Source: an uncultured Flavobacteriales bacterium (GTDB lineage Bacteria > Bacteroidota > Bacteroidia > Flavobacteriales_D > Sanyastnellaceae). Taken from it: a stretch of DNA of 15,040 nt. The notes under the pieces are model-generated. The model was not told the DNA's origin. It searched no databases and saw only the letters and a program-made list of their open reading frames with translations. Position numbers and translations under genes: made by a program. Of the stretch, positions 1 to 6,262 are shown piece by piece; the first letter of the stretch is position 1; every line of letters begins with the position of its first letter. The stretch covers positions 1-15,040 of the forward strand of contig CALACF010000113.1 of the NCBI GenBank assembly GCA_937890245.1, given 5' to 3'.

Positions 1-587
1 ATTTGGAAGGCATAGCCCACAAAGTGGATTGCATCTAAATCCATTGTCTTCAGGACCTCTGCTCGGTAGCATTTGAAACCGGCTGTTGCGTCCCTGACGC
101 CGAGGTTCAATATCAGGTTGACGTACAGCGAGGCGCCATAGCTCATCGCCCTTCGGTGCCAGGGCCAATTCACAACGCCACCGCCTTTCACGTACCGAGA
201 ACCCACCGCTACGCCTGCCCCAGTGACGCATGCCGCCCGCAGGCGCACGAGGTCGGATGGGTTGTGCGAAAAGTCCGCGTCCATCTCGAAAATATAGCTG
301 TAGTTGCGCCCCAGTCCCCATTTAAAACCAGCGATATAGGCCGTTCCCAGCCCGAGTTTTCCGGCGCGTTCTAAAAGATGAACCCGCTCGCCAAATTCGG
401 CTTGCACCCCCCGAACCAAGTCCCCCGTTCCATCAGGCGAACCGTCGTCCACTACAAGCACATGAAATGGATCGGCGTCTCCGCAATCCAACGCCATCAC
501 GGTCTGGAGCATCTTGACGATGTTTTCCTTCTCGTTGTAGGTCGGAATAATGACCAAGCTCAAATCGCGCGCACTCGCTTCGTTCAT
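1..587 (-). CDS. Polyprenol-phosphate mannosyltransferase-like GT2 (3' end cut by window)
   Basis: Family-2 glycosyltransferase resembling dolichyl/polyprenol monophosphomannose synthase (Dpm1). Such enzymes move a sugar, usually mannose from GDP-mannose, to a lipid phosphate at the inner face of the cytoplasmic membrane. My translation of the minus strand from the ATG at 585-587 gives 195 residues. Visible motifs are SLVIIPTYNEKENI (10-23), VVDDGSPDGTG (45-55), the RAGKLGLGTAY block (74-84), the metal-binding DAD in EMDADFSHNP (101-110), GSRYVKGGGVVNWP (129-142) and RDATAGFKCYR (165-175). The family usually has about 240-250 residues, so roughly 50 are missing beyond base 1. The ATG overlaps the stop of the upstream pseudouridine synthase gene as ATGA, which suggests translational coupling. 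The family is clear; the exact sugar and lipid acceptor are inferred. Confidence 0.9.
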   Translation of the reverse strand, partial: MNEASARDLSLVIIPTYNEKENIVKMLQTVMALDCGDADPFHVLVVDDGSPDGTGDLVRGVQAEFGERVHLLERAGKLGLGTAYIAGFKWGLGRNYSYIFEMDADFSHNPSDLVRLRAACVTGAGVAVGSRYVKGGGVVNWPWHRRAMSYGASLYVNLILNLGVRDATAGFKCYRAEVLKTMDLDAIHFVGYAFQ

Positions 588-1735
588 AGCGACATGCGCA
601 TAATATTCAACTCCTCTTCAGCGAGATGCCGCCAATGGCCCCGCGGCAAATCCTTCTTCGTCAGACACGCATAAATCACGCGGTCCATCTTGATGACTTC
701 ATATCCAAAGTGCTCAAACATCCGCGTAACTATCTTGTTGCGACCGGAGTGCACCTCTATCCCAATCTCATGCGGGTCCTGTCGATTCCCTACATATTCA
801 ACGGCGTCGGCCTTGACCAAATGATCGCCAATTTTGAAGCCCTCCTTCATCGCTTCGAGATGCGCGTTGTTCACCTTCTGTTTGGTGGTGACGTGGAACA
901 CCTTCCGCACTTTCCCTCCTGGGGATAGCAGGCGCGTGGCCATTTCGTCGTCGTTCGTAAAGAGCATCAATCCAGTGGTGTGCCGGCTGAGCCGACCCAC
1001 AGGTGAGAGCTGTTCCTTCGTTGCCTTGTGGATGAGCTGCATCACGTTGCGCTTGCCGCCTGGATCGTCTGCGTTGCCCACGAAATTCTTGGGTTTGTTC
1101 AACAAGACGTAGCGCTTTGGCTCCGGCTTGAGGCGTTGGCCTTCGATGATGACTTCATCGGTACTCATAACCTTTGTGCCAAGTGCGGTCACGACCGCTC
1201 CGTTCACCATCACTGCACCTGCTGTAATCAACAGGTCTGCCTCGCGCCTCGGGCACATGCCTGAGTTCGCGATGAATTTGTTCAGGCGCATTGGTGCGCC
1301 CGGCTCCTTCAATGGCGACTTATTTCCCGGCGCATCGCGCCGTGGCCGCCCGGTGCGGCTCTCGAATTTCTTCTCGCCTTTTCCACGGTAATCGTCGCGT
1401 TCCCGGCGATCGTCACGCCCGCGCCGCTCATCGCGATTCCGGGGCTCGTCACCTCCTTGTCGCTCCTCGCGTCCGCGGTAGCCCCCTTCGTCGCGACCAC
1501 TGTCACGCTCGGTTTTCTTGTCGGACAAGCGCCCACGGTTTCCACCGCCAGCTGACTGCCGGCTTCCACGCTCCTCGCGCGGGCCACGTTCGTCACGGCT
1601 TCCGCGATCATCGCGGCCACCACGTTCGTCACGCGGCCCACGTTCATCACGGGTGCCACGGTTGGGATTGCCAGATCGGCCCGTGCGCTGTGGACGGCCG
1701 GGACGAGAAGAACGGGATGAAGATGAAGACGCCAT
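584..1735 (-). CDS. RsuA/RluB-family pseudouridine synthase homologue, active-site residues substituted
   Basis: 383 residues. Residues 1-147 are a low-complexity, Arg/Asp/Glu/Gly-rich tail with hexapeptide repeats. An S4 RNA-binding domain follows (about 149-197, starting MRLNKFIANSGMCPRREAD), then the RsuA/RluB catalytic domain (about 205-380), ending in the Bacteroidota-type block KKDLPRGHWRHL. Active members make pseudouridine in ribosomal RNA with an Asp in the motif GRLD-x-x-T-x-G. Here the motif reads PVGRLSRHTTGLMLFTND, with Ser250 (codon AGC at 986-988) in the Asp place. The K-x-Y-x-V motif reads KVFHV, with Phe280 for the conserved Tyr. Frame and C-terminus are intact, so the gene looks maintained but the protein is probably catalytically inactive or altered. 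Similar charged tails are common on Bacteroidota members of this family. The gene follows yraN after 54 bp, with a possible promoter of its own. Confidence 0.93.
   Translation of the reverse strand: MASSSSSRSSRPGRPQRTGRSGNPNRGTRDERGPRDERGGRDDRGSRDERGPREERGSRQSAGGGNRGRLSDKKTERDSGRDEGGYRGREERQGGDEPRNRDERRGRDDRRERDDYRGKGEKKFESRTGRPRRDAPGNKSPLKEPGAPMRLNKFIANSGMCPRREADLLITAGAVMVNGAVVTALGTKVMSTDEVIIEGQRLKPEPKRYVLLNKPKNFVGNADDPGGKRNVMQLIHKATKEQLSPVGRLSRHTTGLMLFTNDDEMATRLLSPGGKVRKVFHVTTKQKVNNAHLEAMKEGFKIGDHLVKADAVEYVGNRQDPHEIGIEVHSGRNKIVTRMFEHFGYEVIKMDRVIYACLTKKDLPRGHWRHLAEEELNIMRMSL
1562..1651 (-). repeat. In-frame 18-bp tandem repeat (RDERGP-type hexapeptides)
   Basis: Five degenerate 18-bp units encode residues 29-58 of the pseudouridine synthase homologue: RDERGP, RDERGG, RDDRGS, RDERGP, REERGS. 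Similar RDER/RDDR runs continue less regularly to about residue 117. Such Arg/Gly-rich disordered tails are typical of RNA-binding proteins. The repeat can expand or contract by whole units without a frameshift. Confidence 0.85.
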
Positions 1736-1754
1736 AAGTTGTGGGATCGGGCCG

Positions 1755-1762
1755 CAAAGGTA
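1755..1762 (-). promoter_or_regulatory. Candidate Bacteroidota -7 element (TAnnTTTG) for the pseudouridine synthase gene
   Basis: On the minus strand the sequence TACCTTTG matches the Bacteroidota -7 consensus TAnnTTTG and lies 19 bp upstream of the ATG at 1735. About 19 bp further upstream is GTG rather than the usual TTG, so the -33 match is weak. If used, the gene could be transcribed separately from yraN. Confidence 0.35.
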
Positions 1763-1789
1763 AGCAGTCTATGCTGAGCGTCACCACTT

Positions 1790-2191
1790 CTAAGCGGTTG
1801 GCCAACGCCCCAATGACACGTTCGGATGAAAGGCTGACTGGTAATGCTCCAGGCGGTGCCCATCTTCGCAGCCCAGAACGAGTAGTAAATCGAACCGGAC
1901 TTCACAATCGTGCAATTTCTGTTCGGCCAAATAGGCCCGCGCTGCGTTCATAATTCTGCGTTCCTGCCCTCGAGAAACCACGTCCTCTTCGGCCACCTGC
2001 AAGGGCCCGCTCCTGTACTTGACTTCGACAAAAACAACGGTTTCGCCATCGCGGGCGATCATGTCAACTTCATTTCGGCGGTTGCGCCAATTCTGCTCAA
2101 GCACCTCCCAACCAAGGAACTGCAAGTGTTCAAGCGCCCGGGATTCTCCCATTCGCCCCAGCATATTTGTGGGTGTAGATCGTAATTGCAT
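1790..2191 (-). CDS. yraN: YraN/UPF0102 family protein (nuclease-like fold)
   Basis: 133 residues from the ATG at 2189-2191, a normal length for this family. The family signature is clear: LGRMGESRALEHLQFLGWEV (11-30), LEQNWRNRRNEVDMIARDG (31-49) and TVVFVEVKYRSG (51-62). Asp43, Glu56 and Lys58 form the D...E-x-K pattern of the PD-(D/E)XK (Holliday-junction resolvase-like) fold. The cellular role is not established, although the fold suggests DNA processing. An in-frame ATG at 2231-2233 would add 14 residues without family similarity and would nearly reach the divergent gene, so I prefer 2191. The gene is divergent from the outer-membrane protein gene, with 51 bp between starts, and lies upstream of the pseudouridine synthase gene on the same strand. 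Confidence 0.92.
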   Translation of the reverse strand: MQLRSTPTNMLGRMGESRALEHLQFLGWEVLEQNWRNRRNEVDMIARDGETVVFVEVKYRSGPLQVAEEDVVSRGQERRIMNAARAYLAEQKLHDCEVRFDLLLVLGCEDGHRLEHYQSAFHPNVSLGRWPTA

Positions 2192-2242
2192 GGGGCGAGG
2201 ATCGTACGATTCCCCCGATCCGTTGCGTATCATTGCACCCTG

Positions 2243-3169
2243 ATGTGTAGTCGCTACCGTTTGCTTTGTAAGTGTTGCCTGACCGTGGCGATATTGGCCT
2301 TCATCCCAATCCTATCCCAGGCCCAAATCAGCCCGTCGCAGGGCCATATCATCGGGCTTGAGAAGGTGAAAAAGCCCTCGAAACGGAACGGAGAACCCGC
2401 CGCGTGGTACGTGCATTGGGGCTACAACCGCGACCGATACACGCCCGCCGATATCCACTTCACGGGTCCGGGCATCGATTTCACGCTTTTGCAAGTGCGG
2501 GCTGGCGATATGCCGATGGCCTTCGATCCTGCCGTCCATTTGAACCCCGGCAAATTCACCATCCCCCAATTCAATGCTCGCTTCGGTCGTGACCTCCCCT
2601 GGGAAACGGGACGGCGCGGCGGAAAGTGGTGGATATCAGGTGGTTGGGATCATATGAAGTACAAGGTGCCCCACGGCCAGCTACGGGCTTCGGGGACGAT
2701 CGACCCGGCCTGGGCACTCGATGCGGGTTGGGCTGTCGACACGGCTTCAGTCGGCACCTTTGCAAACGACCCCTTCGCTTGGTGCTGGCGCGACTTCAAT
2801 TTCGAACACAGCGACGGGCTGAACTACATCCGCATCGCCCTGGAGCGCGACATCCCCGTTTGGAAGCTTTCCGACCGAGGCGAGTTGGGCGTTCAAGGCA
2901 TGGTCGGCGCTGGCCTCATGCTGTGCCGCACGGACTTGCGTTGGTTTGGCTGGCGCGTGCACCACACATGGACCATCTCCGGTTATGGCGCCTCAGCATC
3001 GGGCGGCGTGTACGCAGACTACGGCCGAATTCGCGTCTTGGCCCGCCTCCAAGCCGGCTTCATCAACATCGCGTGGGGCAACTTTCTCCTGGACGAGGGG
3101 CGCGTCCAGCACAACTTCGGCTTCTCCGAGCAGAGCCTCACGCTGGCCTACGTTTTTTCGGGGTCGTGA
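2243..3169 (+). CDS. Exported outer-membrane-type protein of Bacteroidota, function unknown
   Basis: 308 residues from the ATG at 2243. The start is chosen because it opens a good signal peptide: basic MCSRYRLLCK, then a hydrophobic core (CLTVAILAFIPIL), then a likely cleavage after SQA. The mature chain has alternating aromatic and polar strands (for example YVHWGYNRDRYTPADIHFTG, and a terminal strand SLTLAYVFSGS ending close to an aromatic), as in outer-membrane beta-barrels. The blocks DIHFTGPGIDFTLLQV, LNPGKFTIPQFNARFG and SGGWDHMKYKV resemble an uncharacterised Bacteroidota outer-membrane family that I recognise by pattern only. An upstream ATG at 2186 would add 19 residues before the signal peptide and run into yraN. 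No enzymatic motif is visible. Envelope location is likely; the substrate or role is unknown. Confidence 0.8.
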   Translation: MCSRYRLLCKCCLTVAILAFIPILSQAQISPSQGHIIGLEKVKKPSKRNGEPAAWYVHWGYNRDRYTPADIHFTGPGIDFTLLQVRAGDMPMAFDPAVHLNPGKFTIPQFNARFGRDLPWETGRRGGKWWISGGWDHMKYKVPHGQLRASGTIDPAWALDAGWAVDTASVGTFANDPFAWCWRDFNFEHSDGLNYIRIALERDIPVWKLSDRGELGVQGMVGAGLMLCRTDLRWFGWRVHHTWTISGYGASASGGVYADYGRIRVLARLQAGFINIAWGNFLLDEGRVQHNFGFSEQSLTLAYVFSGS

Positions 3170-3204
3170 GGCCCGCGCTTTTGCCAGCGCTCCGGAATGT
3201 TTTG

Positions 3205-4191
3205 CTACCGCAAGATTAGATCCGCACTGCTGATTCGCACGCCCTGATCAACCAGGTGCACCGTGTACGTCCCATTGGACAACACCGTCCCTTCCTTAAA
3301 CGAGAAGAAAATACAGGCTTCGAGCCGTTCGCCGCTGTAGTCGACCGTGCGCGTGGCCATCACCGACATGCTGTCTGGCGTGACCACCTCGAGGACCAAT
3401 TCTCGTTCGCCGGGCTTTGCAATCCGGCTTTCCATCAGCGTGAAACAGGTCTTGATCATCTCCGTCCGTGCCGCGCGCGTCGTGGGCCGCTGGGAGCCAT
3501 TGGCCGCAATCCGAATCGCAGTAGGCGTGATGTCCATCGCCTGTAAGACCTGCCCAGCTTCGATCAGCTCCTCCATATCCCCCTGCCGCTGCTCGAGGTC
3601 CTCGTTGCGCTTTTTAACCGAAACTACTTCGGCCTGCATCGCAGTGTTTTCAGCGACCAACGCGAGATTCAACTGGTTGAGCGAGTCGATTGTCACGACG
3701 TACCCCTGCATGATCAGCCGCAGCGTTCCGGCCTCTTTTTTCAGCCGTGAAACCTTGTAGTTGCGGTCGCGCACCTTGCTCAACAGCGCATCAATTTCGC
3801 CCCGTTGCGCGGCCATTTCGTCCATCATCACCCCGTTTTCCACAGCGAGTGTATCATAGCTGAACCGCATTTTCTCTAAGTCAAATTCCAATTGGGCGCG
3901 CTCACCCCCCAGCTGATCGATGTTTACGACTTGCTCGGCAATTGTCCCCGACTGCGTCGCAACCCGGTATCCTAGAAATCCTACGACCACGACCAGAACA
4001 GCAATGGCAATCAAGTACTTGCGCTTCATCGGGTCTTCGCTTCGAACCGGTGCCATGCCCGGCGATGCAGGCGTGCTAGGTGACTTAGGCGCGCTAGGCG
4101 AAACGGGCGCGCTCGGTGATACGGGCGCCGCAGAGGCAACATCTTGTGCGGCTTGCCTTTTCAGCCGCTCGTTCAAACTTTCTTCTCCCAT
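3205..4191 (-). CDS. Membrane-anchored coiled-coil protein with C-terminal beta domain
   Basis: 328 residues from the ATG at 4189-4191, which is preceded by AAAGGAATCGAT. Order: a short charged N-terminus; a Pro/Ser/Ala repeat (22-45); basic MKRKY; one transmembrane helix (about 58-75, YLIAIAVLVVVVGFLGYRV); a long heptad-like coiled coil (about 85-215, rich in Glu, Leu, Lys and Asp); and a C-terminal domain (about 220-328) ending in beta-like sequence (TYTVHLVDQGVRISSADLIL). The positive-inside pattern puts the N-terminus in the cytoplasm and the coiled coil in the periplasm. Proteins with this plan are common in Flavobacteriales but I do not know a function. A longer in-frame start at 4254 would add 21 residues and overlap the inverted repeat, so I reject it. 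The gene is convergent with the outer-membrane protein gene (35 bp apart). Confidence 0.85.
   Translation of the reverse strand: MGEESLNERLKRQAAQDVASAAPVSPSAPVSPSAPKSPSTPASPGMAPVRSEDPMKRKYLIAIAVLVVVVGFLGYRVATQSGTIAEQVVNIDQLGGERAQLEFDLEKMRFSYDTLAVENGVMMDEMAAQRGEIDALLSKVRDRNYKVSRLKKEAGTLRLIMQGYVVTIDSLNQLNLALVAENTAMQAEVVSVKKRNEDLEQRQGDMEELIEAGQVLQAMDITPTAIRIAANGSQRPTTRAARTEMIKTCFTLMESRIAKPGERELVLEVVTPDSMSVMATRTVDYSGERLEACIFFSFKEGTVLSNGTYTVHLVDQGVRISSADLILR
4057..4128 (-). repeat. In-frame 18-bp tandem repeat (APVSPS-type)
   Basis: Four 18-bp units encode APVSPS, APVSPS, APKSPS, TPASPG (residues 22-45) just before the transmembrane helix of the coiled-coil protein. This looks like a flexible cytoplasmic Pro/Ser linker. 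Copy number may vary between strains. Confidence 0.85.
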
Positions 4192-4252
4192 ATCGATTCC
4201 TTTGCGTAGATACCTGCCTTGATGCCAATTCAACCCGGCCACAACAGCCTCC

Positions 4253-4311
4253 AAAGTTCACACAGTCTTTGCAATCCTCCCGTCCGCTTTGCAAAGCTTG
4301 TGCCGAACTTT
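4253..4311. repeat. 59-bp imperfect inverted repeat (long hairpin)
   Basis: The arms pair as follows: AAAGTTC (4253-4259) with GAACTTT (4305-4311); CAC (4261-4263) with GTG (4300-4302); A4264 with T4299, plus a G-U pair; and CTTTGCAA (4267-4274) with TTGCAAAG (4289-4296). That is about 20 pairs with one small bulge and one mismatch. The inner loop is 14 nt. The right part also contains the 12-bp palindrome GCTTTGCAAAGC (4286-4297). There is no following T-run on either strand, so it is not a simple terminator. On the minus strand it lies 61 bp upstream of the coiled-coil gene start. Confidence 0.65.
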
Positions 4312-4448
4312 ACGCACAACCTGTATCGCGCAAGGCGACCGCGCCCTTTCGCCGAGCTAAAAGTACCAATAGCGGCCTTAGGCTGCTCATCTCTATAGAA
4401 AAAGTCATGGTTTATAGCTTGGCCAAAGTGCTATATTTAGCTTCAGTG

Positions 4449-4649
4449 ATGAACGTAACCCACGACAGATTAAAGATCCGCGTGATCCGCAGGTTTTTTG
4501 GCTTCTTGGCGGGCACGCGACCGAATAACCTCCCGCTCGGCACCCTTGCTCAATACGTAGGTTTTGAGGACTACAATGCGTTGACGCGCGACACGATCCT
4601 CAATGGGGATTGGACTGCGTGGAAACGGGCACAGCACTTTTGCTCATGA
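4449..4649 (+). CDS. Small hypothetical protein with a Bacteroidota regulator-like motif
   Basis: 66 residues from the ATG at 4449; an in-frame ATG at 4407 would give 80. The central block VIRRFFGFLAGTRPNNLPLG (16-35), followed by TLAQYVGFEDYNAL (36-49), resembles a motif I recognise in Bacteroidota proteins: a helix of the type T-L-x-R-F/L-W/F-G, then about 15 residues, then L-A-x-Y-x-G-F/Y-x-D/S-W/Y. It probably forms short DNA- or protein-binding helices, but I cannot name a function. The ORF may be a remnant, since the open frame extends upstream into the antisense of the neighbouring gene without recognisable sequence. TATATTTA (4432-4439) lies 9 bp upstream of the ATG and may be a -7-like element. 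The gene precedes the ATPase gene by 113 bp. Confidence 0.5.
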   Translation: MNVTHDRLKIRVIRRFFGFLAGTRPNNLPLGTLAQYVGFEDYNALTRDTILNGDWTAWKRAQHFCS

Positions 4650-4701
4650 CTTTCATATGGGTAGGCGATAAGGGTTGTTGGGGGCTGCTTGATTGGAGAC
4701 G

Positions 4702-4744
4702 TATCCATGAAAAACTATAGGTAGGCTTTCAAATTTCATGGATA
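4702..4744. promoter_or_regulatory. 11-bp perfect inverted repeat overlapping the ATPase promoter (operator-like)
   Basis: TATCCATGAAA (4702-4712) is the exact reverse complement of TTTCATGGATA (4734-4744), with a 21-bp spacer. The right arm lies between the candidate -33 (TTTC, 4727-4730) and -7 (TATCTTTG, 4751-4758) of the ATPase gene. That is where a repressor dimer or a looped complex could block transcription. It could also fold as a hairpin at the 3' end of the small upstream gene, but no T-tract follows. Confidence 0.5.
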
Positions 4745-4758
4745 AAGCTGTATCTTTG
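4727..4758 (+). promoter_or_regulatory. Candidate promoter of the DUF4143 ATPase gene, near-leaderless
   Basis: TATCTTTG (4751-4758) fits the Bacteroidota -7 consensus TAnnTTTG. TTTC (4727-4730), 20 bp upstream, is one base from the usual TTTG of the -33 element. The -7 box ends only 4 bp before the ATG at 4763, so transcription would begin at or next to the start codon, giving a leaderless or almost leaderless message. Confidence 0.45.
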
Positions 4759-4762
4759 GGAC

Positions 4763-5932
4763 ATGCTTAAACGAAGTGTCACCGAGGAATTGCTGGAAAC
4801 GCTGAATCATTTTCCCGTTCTTGGGATTGTGGGGCCTCGACAGGTAGGGAAGACTACGCTTGCGCGGTTGCTGCTGAAACAGATAGAAAAGGAAGCGGTG
4901 TTTATCGACCTGGAGAGGCCCTTGGACCTTGCAAAGCTGGACAACCCATCCCTTTTTTTTGAGCGCAACCAAGACAAGTGCATCGTGCTCGACGAAATCC
5001 AGCGCAAGCCGGACCTCTTCCCTGTGCTTCGTGCGATGATTGACGATCATCGGGTGCCTGGGCGCTTTCTTATTCTCGGCTCGGCGTCACCACATCTTAT
5101 GAGGGATGCGTCGGAGTCTTTGGCAGGAAGGATTGCCTATGAAGAATTGGGTGGATTGAATCGATTGGAGGTCATCGAGGCCAATTTGACAGACTGCGAC
5201 ATGATTCGGCATTGGGTCCGTGGTGGCTTTCCGGATTCTCTCTTGGCCAGGAGCGAAAAGATGCAGCGGAAGTGGACCAGAAATTTTATCCAGACTTATG
5301 TTGAAAGGGACCTTCCGTTGCTTGGATTGAACGTTGAACGGAGCCTGATTCGGAAGGTCTGGACCATGTTGGCACACATCCATGGGAACGTCTTGAACGT
5401 AAGTAGTATATCGGGGTCTTTGGGCTTAACGGCGCCTACGGTAAAGAGGTACATCGCGTTTTTGGAGGATGCTTTTCTCGTGCGCCAACTTCAACCATTT
5501 TCGATCAACATCAAGAAACGCCTGGTCAAAGCACCGAAGATATTTATACGAGATTCGGGAATTTACCACGCCTTGATTGGCGTAGACACCTTTGAAGATT
5601 TGGAGGGGAATTCTGTCATTGGCGCCTCGTGGGAAGGCTATGTGATCGAGCAAATATGTCAACTCTCTCCAGATGATTACGCGCCATATTTTTACCGGAC
5701 GCATCAGGGTTCGGAATGCGATTTGGTTTTGGTGAAGGGTGGAAAACCGAAAGAGGCAATCGAAATAAAGTACACGGATAACCCGAAGCTGACCAAGGGA
5801 AATCGAATGGCATTTTCGGATTTGGGAGCGGAGCACAACGTGCTGATTACGCCCAGTTCAGATGACTACTTGATCGACGAAAATATCCGCGTTTGCAGTC
5901 TCGATACGTACTTGAAGCAGTACGTAGCTTGA
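4763..5932 (+). CDS. AAA (AAA_14) ATPase with C-terminal DUF4143 domain
   Basis: 389 residues, normal for this family. Walker A is GPRQVGKTT (24-32), Walker B is CIVLDEIQ (73-80), and a sensor-like strand FLILGSAS is at 102-109. The ATPase core (1 to about 140) is followed by a helical/winged-helix-like region (about 190-245) and the DUF4143 domain (about 250-389). In the last part, SECDLVLV (318-325) and EAIEIKYT (331-338) give a D...E-x-K pattern like PD-(D/E)XK nucleases. These proteins are widespread and patchily distributed in bacteria and archaea; their role is not firmly known and is often suspected to involve mobile DNA or defence. By eye the gene is more AT-rich than its flanks, which fits acquisition by transfer. 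The stop codon lies inside copy 1 of the 22-bp direct repeat. Confidence 0.93.
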   Translation: MLKRSVTEELLETLNHFPVLGIVGPRQVGKTTLARLLLKQIEKEAVFIDLERPLDLAKLDNPSLFFERNQDKCIVLDEIQRKPDLFPVLRAMIDDHRVPGRFLILGSASPHLMRDASESLAGRIAYEELGGLNRLEVIEANLTDCDMIRHWVRGGFPDSLLARSEKMQRKWTRNFIQTYVERDLPLLGLNVERSLIRKVWTMLAHIHGNVLNVSSISGSLGLTAPTVKRYIAFLEDAFLVRQLQPFSINIKKRLVKAPKIFIRDSGIYHALIGVDTFEDLEGNSVIGASWEGYVIEQICQLSPDDYAPYFYRTHQGSECDLVLVKGGKPKEAIEIKYTDNPKLTKGNRMAFSDLGAEHNVLITPSSDDYLIDENIRVCSLDTYLKQYVA

Positions 5933-5950
5933 ACAGCGCTCACCGCACAA
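5929..5950 (+). repeat. 22-bp direct repeat, copy 1
   Basis: TTGAACAGCGCTCACCGCAC (5929-5948) followed by AA. It matches 7742-7763 at 21 of 22 positions (C versus A at the sixth base) in the same orientation. This copy contains the TGA stop of the ATPase gene (5930-5932) and lies at the left side of the sulfotransferase-DinB block. Confidence 0.7.
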
Positions 5951-6262
5951 AAAGCAACGCCACGAAGCCTTAACAAAGTGAAGACGGGCGCAAAGAGTTC
6001 TGCAATCACTACAAGCGCAAGAGAGGGCATCGCTCCAATTCCCAGAAAATCAAACAACAAGCCCCTAGCCGGAGCAAAAGCAAGGCAACATGATCTAATT
6101 GTCTCATCGCTTGGAAGATAAAGGGCGGATACCTGTTGAATATCCAAGGAAGTGACAAAGGTCACCGTCAACCCCAATTGTTCGTCACTAACCACACGAC
6201 ATAACATCCGCAAATTTGCCACAAGAATATTTCAATACCGCATTTCCAATCCCCCTGCTGAC
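5933..6262. other. 330-bp region without a convincing gene
   Basis: This stretch separates the ATPase and sulfotransferase genes. Apart from the direct repeat at its left end I see no RNA gene, no clear promoter of the TAnnTTTG type and no strong hairpin. A minus-strand open frame (5866-6222) with a hydrophobic segment has no recognisable family and overlaps the ATPase 3' end. The region may be decayed sequence, or the left part of an inserted segment. Confidence 0.5.

Noticed and set aside
1309..1905. Minus-strand 198-codon frame overlapping the pseudouridine synthase start
   Set aside because: A different frame of the repetitive Arg-rich region; the correct frame has clear S4 and synthase domains downstream.
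3175..3190. Hairpin GCGCT...AGCGC between two convergent genes as terminator
   Set aside because: Only a 5-bp stem with no T-run; too weak to call.
4116..4406. Upstream extension of the small ORF at 4449
   Set aside because: The extension is antisense to the coiled-coil gene start and runs through the inverted repeat; no recognisable protein sequence there.
5935..5950. Copy 1 of the direct repeat as the remnant end of a second T9SS gene
   Set aside because: In the matching minus-strand frame only nine codons precede the stop before another stop appears, and they do not resemble a sorting domain; insertion-site duplication is the simpler reading.
5866..6222. Minus-strand 118-codon frame with a hydrophobic segment
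   Set aside because: It overlaps the ATPase 3' end, has no family resemblance and no promoter; at most decayed sequence.
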